NCBI GenBank assembly: GCA_964390065.1
Contig: CAYMGX010000006.1
Location: forward strand, 1-57,042
Length of the DNA: 57,042 nucleotides
Direction: 5' to 3'
Origin: JAAZBG01 sp964390065
GTDB taxonomy: Bacteria > Fibrobacterota > Chitinivibrionia > Chitinivibrionales > Chitinispirillaceae
The translations under genes were made by a program, and so were the position numbers. Positions within the stretch are counted from its first letter, which is position 1, and each line of letters opens with the position of its first letter. Below are positions 45,312 to 53,668 of the stretch, piece by piece. The notes beneath the pieces are model-generated. The model had not been told where the DNA came from and made no database searches. It saw only the letters and a program-made list of their open reading frames with translations.

Positions 45312-46478
45312 TTAACTGCCTTTTACATCATCCGCAATTTCTGCAATAGCAGCAGCACCGACAGTAACACTGTTACCAAGGTTGAACACAACTTTTTCCC
45401 TGAACTGACGGATACCACTTTTGAATTTTTCAGAATTTTCACAGAGCGAATTAATCAGTGATGGCGCTTCGGACAGCTTTTCAGGAGAAAGTATTGCGCC
45501 TACCTGATTACGTATACTTATCTCCAGGGGTTCAAGGCCGAGTTCTGTATAGTTGTTATTTCGTACTCTTTTGGGAACATCAATGTATAAAACCGGTTTC
45601 TCAAGTCCGAGGGCATACTCTATAGATGTTGATGACCAGTCGCAGATGAGAATGTCGGAATCAAAGAGAGAATCAGTATCACCCATTTTTGATACATGTG
45701 AGAAAAGATTGTTTCCAGAACAGGTATCAAGAATATCCTGTATCACTTCGGGGGTTAACTTTGCAGTTTGATAATGAGGTCTGAGTATCACCCTGAATCC
45801 GGCATCAAGCAGGATCGTGACAAGCTTTTTCCCGCATATATTCAGAATTGAATTCGGACCCCAGGTCGGAGCGAGAAGAACGGTATACGGTTTCACGGGT
45901 GTATGGTTGCGTACAGCCGCCTCTTTCATGAGATTTTCGATACGAGCATATCCATGAGGAACAAGGTTTTTTGCCGGAAGATTTTTAAGTAACTCTCTTT
46001 TTCTTATTTCGTCAATCTGGTGCTGACCGCTGCAGAGAATCGTATCGTAATGATCGTATGAATTCTCAAAATCAACCATGTGCGTACTACCCATTGCATG
46101 GAACAGATAAATATAATGCACAGGGTTAATGGACTGTTTTAACTGAAAAATATTAAGATCAATCATTGTCAATACGAGGCAATCCGCTTTTAAAAACTGA
46201 AAGAAGGTAATAAGCCAAAATCCATCACCAATGAATAATGATCTGAATTCAGTATGTGTAAATGACAGGCCCTGATCCTTTAAATCGGAAGTAATATAGG
46301 TGACTTTTTTACCCATGTCAAGTAGTTTACCGATAATATCACTGAAGTGGTGCCAATCCTGACCGCTTTCAGAATAGATAACAATATTTCTGAATGCCGG
46401 ATGCAGTTTGTAATAGGCGCGGTAATTCCTGTACGATGTAATAAATGCCTTAAGCGAGAATCCTTTTTTCCGACTCAT
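45312..46478 (-). CDS. CDP-glycerol glycerophosphotransferase family protein (TagF/TagB-like)
   Basis: This is 388 residues with the GT-B-like fold of teichoic-acid polymerases. The family motifs are LLAPTWGPNSIL, ILRPHYQTAKL (His for catalysis or phosphate binding) and DILICDWSSTSIEYALGLEKP. Such enzymes transfer glycerol- or ribitol-phosphate, or related alcohol phosphates, from CDP donors to glycans. The N-terminal basic segment could bind membrane. It follows the small YLDPGTGS gene by 30 bases. In a Gram-negative cell it may decorate a capsule or O-antigen. The donor is not deducible from sequence alone. Confidence 0.88.
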   Translation of the reverse strand: MSRKKGFSLKAFITSYRNYRAYYKLHPAFRNIVIYSESGQDWHHFSDIIGKLLDMGKKVTYITSDLKDQGLSFTHTEFRSLFIGDGFWLITFFQFLKADCLVLTMIDLNIFQLKQSINPVHYIYLFHAMGSTHMVDFENSYDHYDTILCSGQHQIDEIRKRELLKNLPAKNLVPHGYARIENLMKEAAVRNHTPVKPYTVLLAPTWGPNSILNICGKKLVTILLDAGFRVILRPHYQTAKLTPEVIQDILDTCSGNNLFSHVSKMGDTDSLFDSDILICDWSSTSIEYALGLEKPVLYIDVPKRVRNNNYTELGLEPLEISIRNQVGAILSPEKLSEAPSLINSLCENSEKFKSGIRQFREKVVFNLGNSVTVGAAAIAEIADDVKGS

Positions 46479-46508
46479 GTGTCCCTGCTTGACAGTGTGG
46501 TATGGCTG

Positions 46509-46781
46509 CTACGCTTTGGTTCCGGACGTTTTTTTCGGTTCGGAAATCTTCTTTGATGGATTAAAGATTCTGACAATTTTGTACCAGAACGTTTTAACTC
46601 CAAGAGCAATTGTCGCAAGAATACCAACTATTGCAGAAATAATCATCGAACCGGTACCGGGATCAAGATACGCAAGAGATACATTTGTCTGGTGATCCGG
46701 TGTTTTAACAAACGATGAGACAACCGCTGTAACGATAAGCAGATTGAATAAAATGTTAACTGTGTTTGTTTTTTTTGACAT
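46509..46781 (-). CDS. small membrane protein with YLDPGTGS motif
   Basis: This is 90 residues from the ATG at 46781 (a GTG three codons earlier also starts the frame). The hydrophobic N-terminus (VNILFNLLIVTAVVSSFV) is followed by LAYLDPGTGSMIISAIVGI, a motif seen in small proteins next to polysaccharide and phosphoglycerol transfer genes, then a basic Lys-rich C-terminal tail. It probably inserts in the inner membrane as a helper of the transferase encoded next. It is the first gene of the five-gene operon. Confidence 0.75.
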   Translation of the reverse strand: MSKKTNTVNILFNLLIVTAVVSSFVKTPDHQTNVSLAYLDPGTGSMIISAIVGILATIALGVKTFWYKIVRIFNPSKKISEPKKTSGTKA

Positions 46782-46799
46782 TTTTATCACTTTTCATGA

Positions 46800-46830
46800 A
46801 TTATAAAAATACTTGCAGTCCTGATTAAGT
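46800..46830 (-). promoter_or_regulatory. candidate promoter of the surface-modification operon
   Basis: On the minus strand a perfect TATAAT (46805-46800) lies 19 bases before the ATG at 46781, with a weak TTAATC 17 bases upstream. The short leader is plausible but the -35 matches at only 3 positions. Confidence 0.3.
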
Positions 46831-46912
46831 TTGGACGCATACAAAAAATAATAAAATCCCCTTAAATTATTAACAAAAATCATCACTAAAAACGAATTTA
46901 ATCACTTTTTAA

Positions 46913-47170
46913 CATTCATCCGGTGACAGAGATCCACGTTCGTATAATCAATCGCTTAGAAATAAACTGGAATTGAGAGGTAAGGTCGTTTACAGGTTTG
47001 CCCTTGATGAGTACGGGAATTTATTTACGTGTGATATTGTTGAATCGACAGAGCTGGATACTATACGTGAGGAAAAAATCAGGGGCATGATCAGTCGCTG
47101 GCGGTTTGAAACAATCGACAATGTTGGTGATGTCACCGAGATTGTATATCCATTCGTGTTCTCATCATAA
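46913..47170 (+). pseudogene. truncated AgmX/TonB-type C-terminal domain
   Basis: An 85-codon open stretch, closed by a TAA just before 46913, encodes RSYNQSLRNKLELRGKVVYR and continues to ISRWRFETI and VTEIVYPFVFSS. This is the whole of a TonB/AgmX-PglI-type C-terminal domain. There is no ATG; the only plausible start (TTG 46973) falls inside the domain, and no Shine-Dalgarno sequence is present. The N-terminal anchor and proline-rich spacer are gone. A terminator still follows. I read it as the decayed 3' end of an energy-transduction or gliding-type gene. Confidence 0.65.
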
Positions 47171-47204
47171 AGCAAAATTTACTATTTCCGGTTTGTGATG
47201 TAAT

Positions 47205-47239
47205 GCAGGGGCTTGTTATTTGAGCCTCTGCTTTTTTTT
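47205..47239 (+). terminator. intrinsic terminator after the TonB-like fragment
   Basis: GCAGGGGCT (47205-47213) pairs with AGCCTCTGC (47223-47231), followed by eight Ts. It is an intact terminator behind a broken gene. Confidence 0.9.
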
Positions 47240-47357
47240 CGAGCACTCAATTGATGCTCAATGTTATAATTTTTAATCATTACTAAAAAACTTCGATAGA
47301 AGAATAATTAAGAGACACTGCGACTATCGATATTTAAGTACGGAGACTCGTTTCCAA

Positions 47358-48713
47358 ATGTTTAAATTACCAATTGTTACAAGTGATAGCTCTCTTGTTG
47401 AGCGAACAATGGAATACCTTTCAAAAAACGATATGCATCAGATATCGCTGCATCAGCTTTCCGACAGTTCATCAACACTTGAATATCTTGGCATTGAGAT
47501 GCCTGAATTAACAATTGTCAATTTCAGTGACAAGGGTATCGATGCATTTGAATTGCTTACAAATATCATGAGTGATGCCTGGTTGCTTCATGGGGGGATC
47601 ATTGCCATATGCGATTCCAACAATGAGATTGAGCGTGTAGAATTAATTAAGGGCGCAAATCTGATTATTGCACTTGATACTACAGATTATCAAAGTTATG
47701 TCGCTAAAGTGGTATCGATAATCTTTAACAACAGAAGAATTCTGTTTCAACGTGAATTGAGCAGTGATTTTCTAAATAATATCAGTGGTTCATTTCAGCT
47801 TGACAATGATATCTATGATGTAAAGTGTTATGTAAACCTGATCTGTAATTTTCTCTACAACTCAAACAGATTAAAAATGGAACAGAAATTTAATGTCAGG
47901 CTTGCACTTACAGAGATGCTTACCAATGCAATTGAACATGGTAATTGTGGAATTACCTATGATGAAAAAACGGAATGGCTTGAAAAATCGTATGATATTG
48001 CCGAACTGATAGCATTAAAAAACCGAGATGAAGCCATAAACAGGAAAAAAGTATCATTCGAGTATACAATAACTCCTGAGAAGGCCATTTTTACCATCGG
48101 TGATCAGGGAAAAGGATTTGATTGGCGACATGTCAAGGATGTAACCAAAGACGAGTTTGTCCTGGAGCTTCATGGCAGGGGAATACTGATTACAAAATCA
48201 CTTGTAAATAATCTTCACTATAACGAAAAGGGTAATGAAGTCACTTTTGAAGTGAATTTTGAAACGGAGAGAGCTGGTTCAATGCCTGGATTATTTGAAT
48301 GTATTCCTGTAAAGGAAATTAAACGCGGTGATGTGATTTTCAATGAAGGTGAACCAGGTGATTACTTGTACTATATCGTTAAAGGCATTTACAACGTGGT
48401 AGTACAGGGTGAAGTCGTTTCAACTCTGACACCTGATGATATTTTTATGGGAGAGATGTCATTTCTCCTGAATAATGAACGCAGTGCAACAATTATCGCC
48501 GGGACTGATGGCAAGCTTATCGAGCTATCAAAGAAAAATTTTGTTGAAGCAATCCGTGAAAAACCACACTATGCACTATTTCTCTGCAGACTGCTTGCGC
48601 AGCGAATCCAACGGGTAAACAACGGGAGTGTTGGTGGGATGGGGTCAAGAGGCCAGAATCCAGAATTCAGAAGCCAGAATCTGGAAGCTGAATATTGCAG
48701 AGATCTGCGGTAG
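47358..48713 (+). CDS. receiver-like / HATPase (RsbW-type) / cNMP-binding regulatory protein
   Basis: This is 451 residues. Residues about 1-135 look like a degenerate receiver (ELTIVNFSDKGIDAFELL). A GHKL ATPase of the anti-sigma/serine-kinase type spans about 150-305 (ALTEMLTNAIEHGN, DQGKGFDW, HGRGILITKSL). A cyclic-nucleotide-binding domain spans about 310-425 (GDVIFNEGEPGDYLYYIVKG, FMGEMSFLLNNERSATI). The order suggests a signalling protein that phosphorylates or sequesters an anti-sigma antagonist under nucleotide control. The last 20 codons coincide with a short repeat and are probably added sequence. Confidence 0.82.
   Translation: MFKLPIVTSDSSLVERTMEYLSKNDMHQISLHQLSDSSSTLEYLGIEMPELTIVNFSDKGIDAFELLTNIMSDAWLLHGGIIAICDSNNEIERVELIKGANLIIALDTTDYQSYVAKVVSIIFNNRRILFQRELSSDFLNNISGSFQLDNDIYDVKCYVNLICNFLYNSNRLKMEQKFNVRLALTEMLTNAIEHGNCGITYDEKTEWLEKSYDIAELIALKNRDEAINRKKVSFEYTITPEKAIFTIGDQGKGFDWRHVKDVTKDEFVLELHGRGILITKSLVNNLHYNEKGNEVTFEVNFETERAGSMPGLFECIPVKEIKRGDVIFNEGEPGDYLYYIVKGIYNVVVQGEVVSTLTPDDIFMGEMSFLLNNERSATIIAGTDGKLIELSKKNFVEAIREKPHYALFLCRLLAQRIQRVNNGSVGGMGSRGQNPEFRSQNLEAEYCRDLR
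48651..48686. repeat. CCAGAAT-type degenerate repeat inside the 3' end of a gene
   Basis: GCCAGAATCCAGAATTCAGA and the following AGCCAGAATC form a 7-9 base period. It has been translated into the C-terminal tail SRGQNPEFRSQNLEAE of the preceding gene. Compare 13771-13821. Confidence 0.5.
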
Positions 48714-48726
48714 TGTATCGCATTTA

Positions 48727-48763
48727 CACAGGTTACAAGTATATAGAATATTTGTAACCTGTG
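48727..48763. terminator. bidirectional hairpin between convergent genes
   Basis: CACAGGTTACAA (48727-48738) and TTGTAACCTGTG (48752-48763) are a perfect 12-bp inverted repeat between the stop at 48713 and the converging gene ending at 48783. No T tract follows on either strand, so its terminator function is plausible but unproven. Confidence 0.4.
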
Positions 48764-48782
48764 GGCACATAGGGTAACACTT

Positions 48783-49625
48783 TTAATTGTTAGCTTTTTT
48801 GCATAATTCCGCCAGTATACTGATACGTTTCTGACATCCTCCATTGACAATATAGTGAGAATGTTCATCTGGAGTTTTAAATGTTTGACCGGAAATAGTT
48901 TTGCAATTATATTCCTTGTTAGTCAATAATTCATGCTGTTCAAGTATTGATTTGATTTCCGGATTTTTAAAAAATGGTGGTGTTTTTTTGGGATTGTTTC
49001 TGCACCAGTGCAGGGTTTTATACCAGATAGCTGCACCAAGAGCTCCGCAGGCATTTCCGCTTAATCCGATTCCCCCTGCAAATCCCGCTGCCATAACCGC
49101 TTCTTTATTGTTTCCACCGGCTTTTTTAATAACCTCTGATGCACAGCTGAAACATTGTTGATCTGTTGGTGGTGTTATTTTATCTACTTGCTGTATACTG
49201 TCAAGAGCATCAGGTGCCCAGTTTGCAATAAGATTCAGGCATTTAAAATAGCCACCTGTTATAAAATACCTTGAAATGCTTAACGGATTATTCCATTTGC
49301 AATGAGTAAAGTCACGACAGTTTACACACCCGCTGCATTTCGAGAAAGAATTGACAATATTCTGCGAAATACAGATCGCAGAGCAGATAGATTGATTCAT
49401 ATCTGCATATCGTTTGAATGCATAATTACCCGCTGCAAGTGATGCTCCCCAGAGCATTCCACATTGATACCCTTTCGCAAGTAATCCTCCTGCTAGAAGA
49501 TCGGATGCCCGTTCTTCATCACAGACACGTAAACCGGTTTCATGATTCAGAAGGTAAAACATTGTATGTGAGCATGTTCCGACAGAGACGAACTTTAAGC
49601 GGGCATTATTATGTATTGTTGCCAT
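48783..49625 (-). CDS. C_GCAxxG_C_C-family protein
   Basis: This is 280 residues, a Cys-rich soluble protein with the repeated family pattern YQCGMLWGASLAAG (about residues 53-66) and GNACGALGAAIW (about 190-201). A C-x2-C-x2-C cluster lies between them (SKCSGCVNCRDF). The family is found mostly in anaerobes and is thought to bind metal clusters or take part in redox chemistry; no reaction is assigned. AAAGG is 9 bases before the ATG. It is a single gene, convergent with the cNMP/HATPase gene. Confidence 0.82.
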   Translation of the reverse strand: MATIHNNARLKFVSVGTCSHTMFYLLNHETGLRVCDEERASDLLAGGLLAKGYQCGMLWGASLAAGNYAFKRYADMNQSICSAICISQNIVNSFSKCSGCVNCRDFTHCKWNNPLSISRYFITGGYFKCLNLIANWAPDALDSIQQVDKITPPTDQQCFSCASEVIKKAGGNNKEAVMAAGFAGGIGLSGNACGALGAAIWYKTLHWCRNNPKKTPPFFKNPEIKSILEQHELLTNKEYNCKTISGQTFKTPDEHSHYIVNGGCQKRISILAELCKKANN

Positions 49626-49656
49626 AATGGTAACCTTTCAGAATGTGGTGGACGAC

Positions 49657-49704
49657 AATACTGCAAAATAGGCAGTATTATATTAATTCACCATACTTGG
49701 TGAA
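49657..49704. promoter_or_regulatory. paired inverted repeats upstream of the C_GCAxxG gene
   Basis: AATACTGC (49657-49664)/GCAGTATT (49672-49679) and TTCACCA (49687-49693)/TGGTGAA (49698-49704) sit side by side in the 108-base gap after the bactofilin-like gene. They could be operator sites for the C_GCAxxG gene or a weak terminator of the upstream gene. Confidence 0.35.
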
Positions 49705-49733
49705 CAACTGATCTGTTGATTATTTAGTTACAA

Positions 49734-50873
49734 TTAAAACGATGTCTTTTTGTCAAAAATAAATTTAACAAAAACTCCTAAACCGCATGCTGTGACAAAA
49801 AGAATACAGAGAAAATCAAGAATCGGAATCATTGATATAATGCACAGTGATGCTGCACCGATAAGAAACTGGTAATGACGTTTAACGATGTTCCATTTAA
49901 ATACGCTGACAAGTTGTTTACCGATTAGTGTGGCTCCGGTTATATAGGTAAAGAAAAGTAATGGCAACAGTCCAAGAATGAGCATCACACCGAGAGGAAT
50001 CGAAAAAATCATAACAAAGCACAGTATTATGATCGCAGGATACATTAACAGTGGAATAATTCCCCAGACAAATGTATTCCAGAACTGTTGTGATGTCTGT
50101 TTCTTGTCAAGATATCTGAATGATGGAAGTAGCAGTAGTAATAAACCGAGAAGTACGAATGAGATAAAGAGTGCTGCTTTGAAAAATGCACCGATGGATC
50201 TCATTGTCTTATTGAATGCCGAGTTGTCCATTTCACAGGACAGCTTTTTGTCATGTGTAATGGTACCGGTGATTTTTGATTTAGCACTATCGTCAATTTT
50301 CTCTTTAGATCCGTAAATAAGATTTCCATTAACATGTGCGTTATCACCGAATGTAATCCGGCCGCCATACACTTTTACATCACCGTTAACAGTACCATTA
50401 AGTAGTACCTGACCTGCAGCGGCATATACATTTCCGTTAACAATGCCATCAATGGCAAGTGTTGCACCTGCCATGAAAACGTATCCGTCAATAGTACTTT
50501 TTTCACTGATATTAATTGACTTTCCAGCAAAATAGTTGTTTCCCCTTACCGGACCATTCACGATGGTGTTTACTGCAGCAGTCATAATACCATTGCCGGT
50601 ACTTCCGTTGATGATCAAGTGTTCACCGACTGCGGTTAAACCAAGCTTTGTAGCACCATCAAAGGTAAGTCGTTTACCAAGAAAAATCAGATCTTCCGAT
50701 TTCCCGGAAAAATTAAGCTCATTTCCAAGAAAAAGGTAGTCATCATCATATACTGTATTATCAGTTTTTATCGATGCGTCCTTTTCTTCTGCATAATTAT
50801 TAATGACAACTGAACTGCTCAGTGATGAACTGCACAGAAATAACATAATACATAGGTAATACATCATTTTCAT
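49734..50873 (-). CDS. bactofilin-like beta-helix protein with membrane domain
   Basis: This is 379 residues. After a signal peptide (MKMMYYLCIMLFLCSSSLSS), residues about 30-205 are a right-handed beta-helix of short repeats with NGxVxGxV-type turns (IDGIVNGNVYAAAGQVLLNG, then TVNGDVKVYGG) like polymer-forming bactofilins. Residues about 225-370 form four or five membrane helices. In this widespread but uncharacterised architecture the helix is predicted outside the cytoplasm, anchored by the C-terminal bundle. A structural or sorting role at the envelope is inferred. Start M1 or M3 is uncertain. Confidence 0.78.
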   Translation of the reverse strand: MKMMYYLCIMLFLCSSSLSSSVVINNYAEEKDASIKTDNTVYDDDYLFLGNELNFSGKSEDLIFLGKRLTFDGATKLGLTAVGEHLIINGSTGNGIMTAAVNTIVNGPVRGNNYFAGKSINISEKSTIDGYVFMAGATLAIDGIVNGNVYAAAGQVLLNGTVNGDVKVYGGRITFGDNAHVNGNLIYGSKEKIDDSAKSKITGTITHDKKLSCEMDNSAFNKTMRSIGAFFKAALFISFVLLGLLLLLLPSFRYLDKKQTSQQFWNTFVWGIIPLLMYPAIIILCFVMIFSIPLGVMLILGLLPLLFFTYITGATLIGKQLVSVFKWNIVKRHYQFLIGAASLCIISMIPILDFLCILFVTACGLGVFVKFIFDKKTSF

Positions 50874-51022
50874 ACTATACTCCAGTTTAAAATCCTACAT
50901 GTCCTTAGCGTGTATTGTACAATCACATCTATAAGATACACTAAAAAGAACATAGCCTGTATCGATATGTGACCGGGTGGTTAAAAATGATAGCTGAATG
51001 GTCGATATCCGCTCCTGAATGG

Positions 51023-51748
51023 TTAAAAATCAATAAGCTTTCGTAACTCCTGTGCTCTTCTTCTTGATAATTCTATAGTCATACCATTTTTCATTCTGAT
51101 AGTGAAGACGTTTTGTAACTCTTTGTTAATAAACGCAACATAATTGAGATTAATAATGTCGTTTCTACTGGTTCTGAAGAATACTTTTGAGTCCAGACGC
51201 TCCTCATAATAATTGAGATATTTATCTGATATCAGTTTTTCACTATTTGTGTAGACATAGCAGAAGTGTTCATCCAGAGAAATCCTGATGATTTCAGATG
51301 ATTGAATTACCCTTGTTTTTCCCTGTATGGTTATTGTAATATGATCCGATGTCTTTACAATATGATCCTGTTGCCTGACAGGCGATTCACTGGTAAATAG
51401 TCTTGATTTTATCTTCTCAACTGTCTTTTCAAGCCGCTCATACCGCACCGGTTTAAGCAGATAATCAAGGGCATCAATTTCAAATGCTTCCGCAGCATGC
51501 TCAGAATAAGCGGTTTGAAAAACAATCAGCGGCGGGTGCTGCAATGATGATACTGTTTGAAAAACAGGAATACCTGGCATATTGATATCAAGAAATGCAA
51601 CATCAACCCTGTGTGTGATTATCTGCTGTAGTGCCTCATTACCATCTGATGCCTCTGTGACAATTTCGAAGATACCGAATCTGTCTAGAAGTTCATGTAA
51701 CCGCTGGCGGGCATGGGTTTCATCATCGGCTATAATCGTTTTAATCAT
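51023..51748 (-). CDS. LytTR-family response regulator
   Basis: This is 241 residues. The receiver domain (IIADDETHARQRLHELL; phospho-Asp in VDVAFLDINMPG; Lys in YLLKPVRYE) spans about 1-120. A LytTR DNA-binding domain (IRISLDEHFCYVYTNSEKL and FFRTSRNDIINLNYVAFI) spans about 135-238. Its start codon overlaps the sensor-kinase stop by four bases (ATGA), so the two form a classic LytS/LytR-type two-component pair. Such regulators commonly control surface or cell-wall genes; the bactofilin-like gene lies just downstream. Confidence 0.92.
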   Translation of the reverse strand: MIKTIIADDETHARQRLHELLDRFGIFEIVTEASDGNEALQQIITHRVDVAFLDINMPGIPVFQTVSSLQHPPLIVFQTAYSEHAAEAFEIDALDYLLKPVRYERLEKTVEKIKSRLFTSESPVRQQDHIVKTSDHITITIQGKTRVIQSSEIIRISLDEHFCYVYTNSEKLISDKYLNYYEERLDSKVFFRTSRNDIINLNYVAFINKELQNVFTIRMKNGMTIELSRRRAQELRKLIDF

Positions 51749-52740
51749 GCTCTGAATGATATTTCTACCCCTCCGTTGACAAATAAAAATATTCCACCGC
51801 TTTTTTCAACTCGTTGTTTGGTAATTGTTAATCCATGACCATGATTCAGCATCGTGTCATTGAGAACTTTTCTGGAATCGATAATTGTAATTACCTGTTT
51901 ATTATTTATACGGGATATGGTAATATCGACCGAAAGTAATTGTACCGATTTTATATTATGCTTGACGCAATTCTCAACAAGTGGTTGCAGTATCAATGGA
52001 GGAATAAGAAATGACGTGTCGCATATGATGGAAAAGTATAATTTGTTCTCAAAACGGAGCTTTTGGATTTCAAGATATTTTCGTACATTGTCAACCTCTT
52101 CCTGGATGGTAATCAGCTCCTTATCAGAATTGTCAAGATTGTCCCGAAGAAGATCCGATAGATTAAGCAGAGCATGTTCTGCCTTAACAGGATTTTTTAG
52201 CAGGGTTAGGATCATATTTAGCGTGTTAAAAAGGAAGTGTGGATTAATACGTTCGGAAAGCAGTTTCATTTCTATCTGATTTTTCAAAAGCCGTTCACTA
52301 CTGATCGTTTTCTCTTTTTCGATCATAACTTCTTTGTAAATAATTGAACCGGTACAGATCGTTTGTAATGCTGTGATAAAAAGATAATTAAGCAAAAGAA
52401 AAGAGATCGCACCCCGGTTATAGTAGACAAAAAGCGCTGGTTCAAGAAATAATAAAAGGAAAAGATTAATACACGCAACACCTGTAATTACTGAAAAGGT
52501 GATGATCAGTATAAAAATGATACGTGTTTTTACAAGAAGAGATTGTGTAAGAGTGCAATTTCCAACAAGTGCAGCACCAAGAATAAATGAATTTATCAAT
52601 GCAGCATGAATGAATTGCCAGGTGAAATCGTCAAGAATGTAACAGACAACAAGACTCAGCAGAATACCGGTAATTTGCGTAATAATAAATATTGATGGGA
52701 AGAAAAAACCGAATCGTTTTTTTGAGTCAATGTTGAACAT
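51745..52740 (-). CDS. LytS/YpdA-type membrane sensor histidine kinase
   Basis: This is 331 residues. Four or five membrane helices occupy about 12-140. The HisK domain follows with the phosphorylatable His in RINPHFLFNTLNMILTLL and N-box LVENCVKHN. The ATP-binding G1 region reads IIDSRKVL where D-N-G-x-G is expected, while the last Gly-rich part (HGHGLTITKQRV) is retained. The kinase may therefore be weakened. GGGAAAAG precedes the ATG. The cognate regulator overlaps its 3' end. Confidence 0.88.
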   Translation of the reverse strand: MFNIDSKKRFGFFFPSIFIITQITGILLSLVVCYILDDFTWQFIHAALINSFILGAALVGNCTLTQSLLVKTRIIFILIITFSVITGVACINLFLLLFLEPALFVYYNRGAISFLLLNYLFITALQTICTGSIIYKEVMIEKEKTISSERLLKNQIEMKLLSERINPHFLFNTLNMILTLLKNPVKAEHALLNLSDLLRDNLDNSDKELITIQEEVDNVRKYLEIQKLRFENKLYFSIICDTSFLIPPLILQPLVENCVKHNIKSVQLLSVDITISRINNKQVITIIDSRKVLNDTMLNHGHGLTITKQRVEKSGGIFLFVNGGVEISFRA

Positions 52741-52842
52741 CTTTTCCCGCAGTGTTTAATCAATCAATATCCAGCTATAGTACAAAAAAATAACTTAGTA
52801 ACTGGCGATTACCGTAGTACACTTCTGTTACCTGCTTACAGA

Positions 52843-53424
52843 TCAGATTTTATTGATTACCTTAACAATTTCACTGCAAATATTGACAAATGTATCCCGC
52901 ATGATTCGTTCTGCAAATTTTGATGTGTCCATTGATGTCGTCGCATTTTGTCCTTGAACAGTGAACGTCCGCAATTGCAAATTGTCAAGTGGCGGAGCAA
53001 CTGTAACCTCAACCTTCATCGTCGCGGTCATTGTCTGACTAAGTCCGGCACTTTTTTCAACGATGGTACATTCGATAATTTTAATGTCAATTGTATAATT
53101 TGCCACGCTGATATCCGCGCTATAATTTCCTCTGGATTCAAGCAGTGATTGAAATGAGGCACGAAAAGATTCAACAAGTGATGGCTTTATTACAATTGGT
53201 GCAGTCTTTTTTATTCCAGTCCGGGTGGTACCAAGTATTCCGTTTTCTTTTGATGGTGTTGTATCGGTGAATGATTGGGTGTAGAGTTTTATTCCTTCGT
53301 TGAATGCCGGAATCGAATCGAATTGTGTCACAAGCGGTTTAATGACAATGGGATTTTGTGCTTTCGCCCCGTAAGATGCTGATATCAATAGAAAAAACAA
53401 AAAAAATGGTATATACGTTTTCAT
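52843..53424 (-). CDS. exported protein of unknown function
   Basis: This is 193 residues from the ATG at 53424 (GAGGAG 4 bases upstream; the frame extends 4 codons further but without a ribosome site). A signal peptide ends near residue 24 (LLISASYGAKA), with no lipobox. The mature part has strands such as ADISVANYTIDIKIIECTIV and MTATMKVEVTVAPP and a helical C-terminus (FVNICSEIVKVINKI). It resembles small periplasmic proteins of the YajG/Lpp20 type only vaguely; I assign no function. Confidence 0.65.
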   Translation of the reverse strand: MKTYIPFFLFFLLISASYGAKAQNPIVIKPLVTQFDSIPAFNEGIKLYTQSFTDTTPSKENGILGTTRTGIKKTAPIVIKPSLVESFRASFQSLLESRGNYSADISVANYTIDIKIIECTIVEKSAGLSQTMTATMKVEVTVAPPLDNLQLRTFTVQGQNATTSMDTSKFAERIMRDTFVNICSEIVKVINKI

Positions 53425-53668
53425 ACTGCTCCTCATTGTTGAAACTGGTACATGTAATTGCTTCTAAATATATAATCCGGCATAGGAATTCCTATAGACA
53501 GATACTTTTGTATGCCTCTGTTAAATGAGTTTTTAGATCTGCCTGTTTCAACCATAAGGAAAAACGTATTTCTTCTTGATTGAACGACCAGCTGTGAATC
53601 ATTTTGTAGGTCGATCGTGATGCAGGAGGTTAGTTCGGGGCCGGGTAATTGCAAAAAGCGGGTAGAAA

